DNA from: Planctomycetales bacterium | GTDB lineage: Bacteria; Planctomycetota; Planctomycetia; Isosphaerales; Isosphaeraceae | Direction of reading: 5' to 3' | DNA length: 8,351 nucleotides | Assembly (NCBI GenBank): GCA_027435495.1 | Contig: DAHZZC010000540.1 | Span: 1 to 8,351, forward strand | Shown here: in pieces, positions 1-6,486 of the stretch | Position numbering within the stretch: position 1 is the first letter of the stretch | How the letters are laid out: each line of letters opens with the position of its first letter | Position numbers and translations under genes: made by a program | Notes under the pieces: generated by a model | The model's input: the letters and a program-made list of their open reading frames with translations, nothing else | Told to the model about the DNA's origin: nothing | The model's database searches: none

Positions 1-53
1 CGCTGGTGAACCTGGTCGCGATGATGGTTTTCCTCCAGGCGACCCGAAGCTAG
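1..53 (+). CDS. nuoH: NADH-quinone oxidoreductase subunit H, C-terminal end (partial)
   Basis: The frame that starts with the codon at position 3 reads LVNLVAMMVFLQATRS and ends at TAG 51-53. Only 16 codons are in the window; the rest of the gene lies upstream. A hydrophobic stretch followed by a short polar end fits the last transmembrane helix and C-terminus of NuoH (ND1), the membrane subunit that forms the quinone-access chamber. The identification rests mainly on position: nuoH directly precedes nuoI in the standard nuo order, and nuoI follows here after 71 nt. The peptide alone is too short to prove identity. Confidence 0.7.
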   Translation, partial: LVNLVAMMVFLQATRS

Positions 54-106
54 CGAGTACGGGAGCTTCTGATCGGACACCGGCCCCATTAGAGTCGAAT
101 CGAGCC

Positions 107-115
107 AGAAGGGGG
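107..115 (+). promoter_or_regulatory. Shine-Dalgarno site of nuoI
   Basis: AGAAGGGGG lies 9 nt before the GTG at 125 and is the clearest ribosome-binding site in the window. It supports GTG 125 as the nuoI start, because no ATG lies at a comparable distance in this frame. Confidence 0.6.
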
Positions 116-124
116 TTTGAAGAC

Positions 125-709
125 GTGCAAGCCGACGACCCGAGCCTCAAGCGGATCGAGCCGCCGACGCTGAAGTGGCATGAGAAGGTCTACGTGCCGA
201 CGATCATCCAGGGCCTCGCCGTGACCGGCCGGCACATCCTGGGCGTGGCGGTCGCCAGCAAGCAGGTGACCGTCCAGTACCCCGAGGAGCAGCACGTCCC
301 GAGCCCGAACTACCGGGGCGTCCACCGACTCAACAAGGACGAGCAGGGGCGGGTCAAGTGCGTTGCCTGCATGCTCTGCGCCACCGCCTGCCCCGCGCAC
401 TGCATTGACATCGTCGGCACGACCGCCCCGCCCGAGTGGCCTGACCGCGAGAAGTACCCGGCCAGCTTCGTGATCGACGAACTCCGGTGCATCTACTGCG
501 GGATGTGCGAGGAAGCCTGCCCCGTCGAGGCGATCGAACTGACCGGCCTCTACGACATCACCGGCCTCTCGCGCGAGGAAATGATCTACGACAAGGCCAA
601 GCTCCTCTCGGTCTACGACGTCACCCGAGACGCCGAACCGATGAGGTATACCCAGGTCCCCGCCGAGGCCTCGGCGCCGACCCGAATTCTGCCTTCCTTG
701 AGTCACTAG
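125..709 (+). CDS. nuoI: NADH-quinone oxidoreductase subunit I (2x[4Fe-4S] ferredoxin-like subunit)
   Basis: This is NuoI, the peripheral-arm subunit carrying clusters N6a and N6b, which passes electrons from NuoG to cluster N2 in NuoB. The protein has 194 residues, close to the family's usual 160-185. Two CxxCxxCxxxCP motifs are visible: C79, C82, C85, C89 and C122, C125, C128, C132, each with the following proline. Residues 25-45 form the N-terminal amphipathic stretch that lies on the membrane in this family. The block YPEEQ...YRG at 52-64 is the conserved segment before the first cluster. The last ~20 residues are a short Pro/Ala/Ser tail. The start is GTG, chosen because of the strong Shine-Dalgarno site at 107-115. 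It lies 71 nt after nuoH and 121 nt before nuoJ. No cluster ligand is missing, so it should be functional. Confidence 0.97.
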   Translation: MQADDPSLKRIEPPTLKWHEKVYVPTIIQGLAVTGRHILGVAVASKQVTVQYPEEQHVPSPNYRGVHRLNKDEQGRVKCVACMLCATACPAHCIDIVGTTAPPEWPDREKYPASFVIDELRCIYCGMCEEACPVEAIELTGLYDITGLSREEMIYDKAKLLSVYDVTRDAEPMRYTQVPAEASAPTRILPSLSH

Positions 710-777
710 TCGAGTCATGTTTCGGTCATTGGTCCCCAGGTGCGGAGGGTGAACCCGTGGGAGCGGTCGTCGGCGTC

Positions 778-795
778 GGCCCGTTGATTCGGGCC
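778..795 (+). other. Small hairpin in the nuoI-nuoJ spacer
   Basis: The 121-nt spacer 710-830 has no ORF that I would call a gene. It contains GGCCCG (778-783) and CGGGCC (790-795), a perfect 6-bp inverted repeat with a 6-nt loop. No T-tract follows, so it is not a classical terminator. It may affect message stability or be a chance pairing in GC-rich DNA. I see no convincing promoter in the spacer. Confidence 0.3.
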
Positions 796-830
796 CTCGA
801 CCCGGGATCGATGACCAGGGACAAACGAAG

Positions 831-1784
831 ATGGACGTGATCTTCCAGTTTATCGGGTCGGTCCTCGGAATGACGGGAACGTACGCCGTCCTCCTCGGAG
901 GTCTCGGGACGTACCTGCTCCTCCCGCACCGGCACGGGGCCATCCGGCCGAGAGCCGCCCATGGCGCCGGCCTGATCGCCGTCGCGGTCGGACTCCTGAT
1001 CTACATGACCTACTGGCGCCCGCCCGGACTCTTCCTGCCGGCCGTCTTTCTCTACATCTTCGGCGCGCCCTCCCTGATCGGTGCCGTGCTGACGATCACC
1101 AGCCGGGACCCGGTCGCCAGCGCCCTCTGGTTCGCCTCGGTGGTCCTCTCCACCGCCGGGCTCTTCCTGCTGGCCGAGGCCCCGTTCCTCGCCGCCGGAA
1201 CCATCATCGTCTACGCCGGCGCCGTGATCGTCACGTTCCTCTTCGTGATCATGCTCGCCCAGATGGAAGGAAAGGCCGACTACGACCGGGCCGCCCGCTC
1301 CCCCGGCTGGGCCACGCTCACCAGCTTCATCATCCTCTGGTGCCTCCTCGCCACGATCGCGACGCTCAAGACCGGCGAGACAATCGGGACCGGGATTCAC
1401 CACCTGGCACGCAACCGGATGGAGCCCGAAAAGCAGTTGCTCCGCTCCCGAGACCTCGACGCCTACATCGGCTCGCCCGACGCCACCATGACCAGCGTCG
1501 TCCGTCGGGCCGTCTCACCCATGTCGCAGATCGCCAACCTCCGGCCCGCCGAGGGGGAAGCCGCCGCCAACCCCGACGCGCCGAGCGTCATGGTCCACCG
1601 GCCGAATGTCGCCGGGATCGCCGCCTCCATGTACACCGACCACCTGGCCTCGGTCGCCATCGCCGGCGCCCTTCTGTTCGTGGCGCTGGTGGGCGCCGTC
1701 GCGATCACCAATCCCAGGATGCCCGTCCGGCCTTCGAGCAGTGACCCCGCACAGAGCGCAGCCATCGGCTCCATCCGGCCCTGA
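831..1784 (+). CDS. nuoJ: NADH-quinone oxidoreductase subunit J, enlarged form
   Basis: This is NuoJ (ND6-like), a membrane subunit next to the quinone cavity. Its third canonical helix carries a pi-bulge implicated in coupling. That helix is clear here: IIVYAGAVIVTFLFVIML at 125-142, with the conserved Tyr128. The preceding helices at about 67-90 and 95-115, with RDPV between them, match canonical TM1-TM2. TM4 is about 161-178 and the last helix about 271-293. The protein has 317 residues against about 165-200 for typical members. The excess is an N-terminal extension of ~66 residues with two more hydrophobic segments (13-31 and 42-60), and a hydrophilic loop of ~85 residues (about 183-268) between the last two helices. 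The ATG start follows only a weak GAAG site, and the nearest upstream ATG (811) is out of frame. The extension is hydrophobic and ordered, so it is unlikely to be a start-site error. Confidence 0.93.
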   Translation: MDVIFQFIGSVLGMTGTYAVLLGGLGTYLLLPHRHGAIRPRAAHGAGLIAVAVGLLIYMTYWRPPGLFLPAVFLYIFGAPSLIGAVLTITSRDPVASALWFASVVLSTAGLFLLAEAPFLAAGTIIVYAGAVIVTFLFVIMLAQMEGKADYDRAARSPGWATLTSFIILWCLLATIATLKTGETIGTGIHHLARNRMEPEKQLLRSRDLDAYIGSPDATMTSVVRRAVSPMSQIANLRPAEGEAAANPDAPSVMVHRPNVAGIAASMYTDHLASVAIAGALLFVALVGAVAITNPRMPVRPSSSDPAQSAAIGSIRP

Positions 1785-1838
1785 TCGAGAAACGAACATC
1801 GTCACCGACCGACCGATCGAACGAAGAGAAAACAAGCC

Positions 1839-2312
1839 ATGCCCCCCACGGATATCTTCACGCTCGAGGTCCTGCGCGATTACCTCCTGATCGGCGCCGC
1901 GCTCTTCGCGCTCGGAATCCTCGGCTTCCTCAGCCGGCGCAACCTGATCGTGATGTTCCTCTCGGCCGAGATGATGCTCCAGGGCGTGGCACTCACGCTG
2001 GTCGGGTTCGGCCGGTATCACGGCAACTGGACCGGCCAGATCCTCACCATCATGATCCTGACCGTCGCCGCCTGCGAGGCCTCCATCGCACTGGCCCTGA
2101 TCGTGATCCTCTACAACCGCCGGTCGTCGCTCGACGTGACGCTCTGGCAGGACATCCGAGAGGCCGGCGTCCCCGCAACACCCGCCTCGTTGATCACCGA
2201 GGAAGCCGAGCCCGTCGACGCGGCGCCCGGCCCCGAGTCGTACCCGCACCTGACCCCGGCCGGCGTCGAACCGGCCCACCCGGTCGAGCCCTGGATCGAG
2301 CGCCGGAGCTGA
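1839..2312 (+). CDS. nuoK: NADH-quinone oxidoreductase subunit K with C-terminal tail
   Basis: This is NuoK (ND4L/MrpC-like), a three-helix membrane subunit that helps form a proton path between the quinone site and the antiporter-like subunits. Helices lie at about 15-31, 36-58 and 66-92. The two buried glutamates known to matter in the family are present: Glu44 (in SAEMM) and Glu80 (in ACEASIALAL), matching E. coli Glu36 and Glu72. RRNL at 33-36 is the conserved TM1-TM2 connection. Typical NuoK is about 100 residues; this one has 157 because of a Pro/Glu/Ala-rich soluble tail from about residue 105. The ATG start has GAAGAGA at 1823-1829 at a normal distance. It lies 54 nt after nuoJ and 67 nt before nuoL. 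Confidence 0.96.
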   Translation: MPPTDIFTLEVLRDYLLIGAALFALGILGFLSRRNLIVMFLSAEMMLQGVALTLVGFGRYHGNWTGQILTIMILTVAACEASIALALIVILYNRRSSLDVTLWQDIREAGVPATPASLITEEAEPVDAAPGPESYPHLTPAGVEPAHPVEPWIERRS

Positions 2313-2379
2313 ACCGGGGCGTCCCCGTCGCGATGTCCCCGATCACAGCGAGCCAGACACGAGCTTCAGAGCCATCCCA

Positions 2380-4428
2380 ATGGAATTAGCATACGAACCC
2401 GGATTCTTCGTGCGGAACGCCTGGTTGATCCCGTTCTTCCCGCTCCTCGGGGCGCTGGTGACGGCCATCGGGGCACGCCGGCTCCGGGGCGCGGCGCACC
2501 TGCCGGTCTGGGCGGGGATCGGCCTGGCGTTCCTGGTCTCGCTCGGCACCCTGGCCTCGGCCGACCACTCGGCGAAGTACACCGTGTTCGAGTGGCTCTC
2601 GGCCGGCAACCTGGAAGTCCCCTTCCAGGTCCGGGTCGACGGCCTCTCCACGATGATGCTCTCGATGGTCACGTTCGTCTCGGGCCTGGTCGCCATCTTC
2701 GCCGCCGGCTACATGCACGGCGACCCGTCGTACCCCCGATTCTTCGCCCTGATCGGCCTCTTCGTCACCTCGATGACCGGGCTCGTCCTCTCGAACAACT
2801 ACCTGCTCACGTACGTCTTCTGGGAGGGCGTCGGCGCCTGTAGCTACCTGCTGATCGGCTTCTGGTATTCCCGTCCCTCGGCGGCGGCGGCGGCCATGAA
2901 GGCGTTCCTGGTCAACCGGGTCGGCGACTTCGGCTTCGCCATCGCGATCTTCTGGCTCTGGTCGGTCTCGCCGGGACACGACCTCAGCTACGACTCGATC
3001 TTCGCCGCCGCCGAGTCCGGCGCGATCCCCACCTCGGCGATCGCCGGAATCTCGCTCCTCCTCTTCTGGGGCGCCACCGCCAAGAGTGCCCAGATCCCGC
3101 TCTACACCTGGCTCCCGGACGCGATGGAAGGCCCCACGCCCGTCTCGGCCCTGATCCACGCCGCGACCATGGTGACCGCCGGCGTCTACCTGCTGGCGCG
3201 GTCGATGCCCATGGTCGCGATGGCCCCCGGAGTCCAGGCCCTGATCGCGGCGACCGGGTGCGCCACCGCCCTGCTCGCCGCGGCGATCGCCCTCACCCAG
3301 AACGACCTCAAACGGGTGATGGCCTACTCCACCGTCAGCCAGCTCGGCTACATGTTCATGGCCCTCGGCTCAGGCGTCGGCGACGTCGCCCAGCTCGCCG
3401 TGGTCGCCGCCATGTTCCACCTGTTCACCCACGCCTTCTTCAAGGCCCTCCTGTTCCTCGCCTCGGGAAGCGTCATGCACGCCATGGGCGACGTGATCGA
3501 CATGCGTCGCTTCCGGGGCCTCCGACACCGATTGCCCATCACTTACCTGACCTTCGCCGTCGGAGCCCTGGCACTCGCCGCATTCCCACCACTCTCGGGC
3601 TTCTTCAGCAAGGACGAGGTCCTGGGCGCCATCTCGGGCGCCATCCATGCCTCGGAATCCTACTCCTGGGTGTACCAGATCGTCTACTGGACCGCCCTGG
3701 TCACCGCCTTCATGACCGCCTTCTACACCGGCCGGGCTTTCTTCATGACGTTCCACGGCCCCGAGAAACTGCCAAGCCCGAACGATCCCGAGGCCCCTCC
3801 GGCCGACGCTCACGCGCACGCTCACGCTCACGACGAGGGCCATCACCATGAGATCGGACACGAGTCCCCGCCCATCATGGCGATCCCGCTGATGATCCTG
3901 GCCGGCTGCACCGTCCTGATCGGCCTGATCTGCCTGGTCGCCTGGCCGATCACCGGAGGACCCGCGGAGTGGTTCGCCGGTCACCTGGAGAAAACCCTCG
4001 GATTCGAGGCTCTCGGCCACGGCGAACACGGCTTCTCCTGGTTCACGGCCACCCTCGGAACCCTCCTCGGCGTCGGCGGTATCGCGCTCGCCTACGTGAT
4101 GTACGCCGAGCCCGGACCGCTCCCAGCCCGAATGAAGGAACGCTTCGGAGCCCTCTACCGAGCCTCACTGAACAAGTTTTACGTGGACGAATTCTACGAC
4201 GCGACCATCGTGGCCACCGTCCGTATCTCGGCCTCGATCAGCGACTTCGTCGATACCTACGTGGTCGACCGGCTGATCACCGGGATCGCGCTCATCCCCC
4301 GGGCCATCGGCCGGGCCCGGCTGGCGCTCTATCAAAATGGTTTGATCCAGTTTTACGCGGCGTCCTCAGCGCTCTGCGTGGCGTTCCTGCTCCTGTTCCT
4401 GGTGCTGCTGGGCCTTCAGCGGCCCTGA
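2380..4428 (+). CDS. nuoL: NADH-quinone oxidoreductase subunit L (distal antiporter-like subunit)
   Basis: This is NuoL (ND5/MrpA-like), the outermost proton-pumping subunit, whose long lateral helix clamps the membrane arm. The protein has 682 residues (E. coli 613). Expected ionisable residues are present: Glu149 in FWEGVGACSYLLIGF, Lys235 in GATAKSAQIP, His260 in SALIHAATMV, His347/His351/Lys355 in the HLFTHAFFKALLFL segment, and Lys411 in GFFSKDEVL. The C-terminal part (about 590-682) holds the lateral-helix region and the last membrane segment. An unusual His-rich hydrophilic loop occupies 477-494 (HAHAHAHDEGHHHEIGH). The start codon lacks a good Shine-Dalgarno site, but the N-terminus places WLIPFFPLLGALV where family members begin TM1, so the ATG is credible. 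A small hairpin (CGGGG 2315-2319, CCCCG 2323-2327) sits at the nuoK stop in the spacer upstream. Confidence 0.97.
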   Translation: MELAYEPGFFVRNAWLIPFFPLLGALVTAIGARRLRGAAHLPVWAGIGLAFLVSLGTLASADHSAKYTVFEWLSAGNLEVPFQVRVDGLSTMMLSMVTFVSGLVAIFAAGYMHGDPSYPRFFALIGLFVTSMTGLVLSNNYLLTYVFWEGVGACSYLLIGFWYSRPSAAAAAMKAFLVNRVGDFGFAIAIFWLWSVSPGHDLSYDSIFAAAESGAIPTSAIAGISLLLFWGATAKSAQIPLYTWLPDAMEGPTPVSALIHAATMVTAGVYLLARSMPMVAMAPGVQALIAATGCATALLAAAIALTQNDLKRVMAYSTVSQLGYMFMALGSGVGDVAQLAVVAAMFHLFTHAFFKALLFLASGSVMHAMGDVIDMRRFRGLRHRLPITYLTFAVGALALAAFPPLSGFFSKDEVLGAISGAIHASESYSWVYQIVYWTALVTAFMTAFYTGRAFFMTFHGPEKLPSPNDPEAPPADAHAHAHAHDEGHHHEIGHESPPIMAIPLMILAGCTVLIGLICLVAWPITGGPAEWFAGHLEKTLGFEALGHGEHGFSWFTATLGTLLGVGGIALAYVMYAEPGPLPARMKERFGALYRASLNKFYVDEFYDATIVATVRISASISDFVDTYVVDRLITGIALIPRAIGRARLALYQNGLIQFYAASSALCVAFLLLFLVLLGLQRP

Positions 4429-4436
4429 TCGCTTGG

Positions 4437-4495
4437 TCCCGGGAAACGATCGACAGGCTCCAGGTCTTCAAGGTGCCTGTCCCCGTTTCCCAGGA
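4437..4495 (+). promoter_or_regulatory. Strong intergenic hairpin after nuoL
   Basis: A long imperfect inverted repeat begins 8 nt after the nuoL stop. GGGAAACG (4441-4448) pairs with CGTTTCCC (4484-4491). GACAGGC (4452-4458) pairs with GCCTGTC (4475-4481). After a T/T mismatch, CC (4460-4461) pairs with GG (4472-4473). Outside the main stem, TCC (4437-4439) can pair with GGA (4493-4495) across one mismatch. This gives about 20 base pairs around a 10-nt loop. There is no T-tract, so a simple intrinsic terminator is unlikely. An mRNA-processing or 3'-end-protecting element that sets the nuoL:nuoM ratio, or an attenuator, would fit. Function is inferred; the pairing is seen. Confidence 0.6.
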
Positions 4496-4509
4496 CTTCG
4501 GAAAAAGGA

Positions 4510-4544
4510 CCGGGGCCATCCCTCGATCGTCGAGGCCGCCCCGG
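4510..4544 (+). promoter_or_regulatory. Second tandem hairpin in the nuoL-nuoM spacer
   Basis: CCGGGGC (4510-4516) pairs with GCCCCGG (4538-4544), and CCTCGA (4521-4526) pairs with TCGAGG (4530-4535) over a TCG loop. Together they make 13 bp with a 4/2 internal loop. It starts 14 nt after the first hairpin. Between it and the nuoM ribosome-binding site there is only a weak 5-bp pairing (GTCGG 4587-4591 with CCGAC 4598-4602). The two strong stems in a row make chance pairing less likely, but no function is shown. Confidence 0.5.
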
Positions 4545-4602
4545 GTTCGACGGACACCATCGCGGACGCAAACAAGGCAAGAGTCGGTCGGGCGAGTCCG
4601 AC

Positions 4603-4611
4603 GGGGAAAGG
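4603..4611 (+). promoter_or_regulatory. Shine-Dalgarno site of nuoM
   Basis: GGGGAAAGG ends 4 nt before ATG 4616. It decides the nuoM start in favour of 4616 over the in-frame GTG at 4433, which would add 61 non-conserved residues translated straight through the two hairpins. Confidence 0.55.
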
Positions 4612-4615
4612 TGGA

Positions 4616-6484
4616 ATGGCGACACTCCTGGCGATCACGATCTTCCTCCCGCTGCTGGGGAGCGTGGCCCTGGCCCTGATCCCGGACCGCGACGGCCGGA
4701 CATCTCGGCGAGTGGCGATGGCCGTGGCACTGGCAACGCTCGCCTGTAGCGTGGTCCTGCTGCTGGCGTTCCGGCCGAGCGTCGAGGGGCCGCAGTTCTC
4801 AGCGGCCGACAAGGCAACCGGCCATTACGGCCTCTCATGGGTCGGCCATGACCCCAACACCCGTGGCGGTCCCGATATCCGCGTCGCGTTCGGTCTCGAC
4901 GGCCTCAGCCTCTGGCTCTTCGTCCTGACCTCCCTCCTGATGATCACCGCCATCTGCTCGTCGTGGGAATCCATCAAGGATCGCGTCGCCGCACACTACG
5001 GCTTCCTGCTGGCCCTCCAAACCGGCCTCCTCGGCCTGTTTGCCAGCCTCGACATCGTCCTCTTCTACATCTTCTTCGAATTCACCCTCATCCCCCTGTT
5101 CTTCCTCATCGGTATCTGGGGCGGACCCCAGCGCCGCCGGGCCTCGGTGACGTTCTTCCTGTACACCCTCGCCGGAAGCCTCCTGACCCTCCTCGGCGTG
5201 ATCGCCCTGGTCGTCGTCCACTACCAGTTCTCCGTGGACAAAACCCTGACCTTCTCCATCCCCGAACTGACCCAGGGACTCGCCGCCCTCGACTGGAAAC
5301 CCTGGCGCGAGGTCGGCTCCTGGGGCAGCCCGCAGGTCCTCATCTTCCTCCTGCTCCTCGCCGGGTTCGCCATCAAGGTCCCCATGTTCCCGGTCCATAC
5401 CTGGCTCCCCCTGGCGCACGTCGAGGCACCCACCGCCGGCTCGATCGTCCTGGCTGGCGTCCTCCTGAAGGTCGGTAGCTACGGACTCCTCCGCTTCAAC
5501 CTCGGGATGACCCCGCTCGGTGCCCAGGCCTGCTTCCCACTGATCGCTTCCCTGGCCGTCATCGGAATCATCTACGGCGCCCTCACCGCACTGGCGCAAA
5601 CCGACATCAAACGCCTCGTCGCCTACAGTTCGGTCAGCCACATGGGCTTCATCGTCCTCGGCCTCTTCTCGCTCAATCAGACCGGTATCGACGGCGCCGT
5701 GATGCAGATGATCAACCACGGCCTGACCACCGGCGCCCTCTTCGCCTGCGTCGGCGTGATCTACGAGCGCTACCACACCCGGTCGATGAACGAGATGTCG
5801 GGCCTCTGGAACCGAATGCCCCTGCTCGCCTTCTTCCTGATGCTCGCCTCCCTCGGATCGGCCGCGCTCCCCGGCCTCAACGGGTTCGTCGGCGAGTTCC
5901 CCATCCTGGTCGGGTCGTACGCCGCCAGCCCGACCACCGCCGTCCTCGCCGCAACCGGAATGATCCTCGGCGCGTTTTACCTGCTCTGGATGATCCGCAA
6001 GGTCCTCTTCGGACCGCTGAAGGAGCCGGCGACCGACGGCCACGGTCACGGCCACGAGCCAATCGCCTCGGCCGAGACGCACGATCACAACCACGACCAC
6101 GCGTCCTCGTCCGTCCCGCCGCTCGGCTGGCACGAAATCGTCGGACTGGCCCCACTGATGTTCCTGATCGTCGCGATCGGAGTCTACCCCCGGCCGTTCT
6201 TCGAGCAGATCCAGCCGGCCACCCGCGCGATCGTCCGGACGATCGAGGCCGAGCGCCAGATGGCCTACGAGGACGAACATCCCCAGCCGGTCCAGAGAGT
6301 CCGGCGCCGGGGCGGTGGCGGCGGCGGGGGCGGTGCGGCGGCCAAGAAGGCCGAACCCAAGAAGGCCGAGCCGTCGAAGAAGGACGCTCAGCCGAAAGCC
6401 AACACTAAGTCGGAATCGAAGAAGGCCGCGGCCGTGAAGTCGGAGCCGGGCCAGGCGTCGAGCATCGAGAAAGGCGGCCGTTGA
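4616..6484 (+). CDS. nuoM: NADH-quinone oxidoreductase subunit M with His-rich loop and basic tail
   Basis: This is NuoM (ND4/MrpD-like), the middle antiporter-like proton pump of complex I. The protein has 622 residues from ATG 4616, against about 500 in E. coli. Conserved ionisable residues are present: Glu155 in YIFFEFTLIPLFFLIGIWG, Lys254 in GFAIKVPMFPVHTWLP, Lys285 in AGVLLKVGSYG, and Glu427 in LNGFVGEFPIL in the distal channel. The core is normal up to about residue 470. Then follow a His-rich loop (475-495: GHGHGH ... HDHNHDH), a last membrane helix at about 506-525, and a tail of about 90 residues. Its final part is striking: RRR, then eight glycines (566-573), then Lys/Ala/Pro/Glu-rich sequence with KKAEP repeats. 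The reading frame is open from GTG 4433, but that upstream part has no membrane-like start and lies over the hairpins. The stop is immediately followed by nuoN. Confidence 0.95.
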   Translation: MATLLAITIFLPLLGSVALALIPDRDGRTSRRVAMAVALATLACSVVLLLAFRPSVEGPQFSAADKATGHYGLSWVGHDPNTRGGPDIRVAFGLDGLSLWLFVLTSLLMITAICSSWESIKDRVAAHYGFLLALQTGLLGLFASLDIVLFYIFFEFTLIPLFFLIGIWGGPQRRRASVTFFLYTLAGSLLTLLGVIALVVVHYQFSVDKTLTFSIPELTQGLAALDWKPWREVGSWGSPQVLIFLLLLAGFAIKVPMFPVHTWLPLAHVEAPTAGSIVLAGVLLKVGSYGLLRFNLGMTPLGAQACFPLIASLAVIGIIYGALTALAQTDIKRLVAYSSVSHMGFIVLGLFSLNQTGIDGAVMQMINHGLTTGALFACVGVIYERYHTRSMNEMSGLWNRMPLLAFFLMLASLGSAALPGLNGFVGEFPILVGSYAASPTTAVLAATGMILGAFYLLWMIRKVLFGPLKEPATDGHGHGHEPIASAETHDHNHDHASSSVPPLGWHEIVGLAPLMFLIVAIGVYPRPFFEQIQPATRAIVRTIEAERQMAYEDEHPQPVQRVRRRGGGGGGGGAAAKKAEPKKAEPSKKDAQPKANTKSESKKAAAVKSEPGQASSIEKGGR

Positions 6485-6486
6485 CC

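Noticed and set aside
710..830. A short gene or promoter between nuoI and nuoJ
   Set aside because: ATG 811 opens only a 9-codon frame, and no convincing -35/-10 pair is visible; only a 6-bp hairpin stands out.
2880..2897. GGC/GCG run inside nuoL
   Set aside because: It encodes an in-frame Ala run (about residues 168-172) in an otherwise intact protein; ordinary GC-rich coding sequence.
4433..4615. N-terminal extension of nuoM from GTG 4433
   Set aside because: The added 61 residues lack a membrane-like start, cross two strong hairpins, and ATG 4616 has a Shine-Dalgarno site and a canonical NuoM N-terminus.
4835..6280. 481-codon open frame on the - strand opposite nuoM
   Set aside because: It is a Glu/Asp/Gly/Arg-rich antisense shadow of a GC-rich gene, with no recognisable domain.
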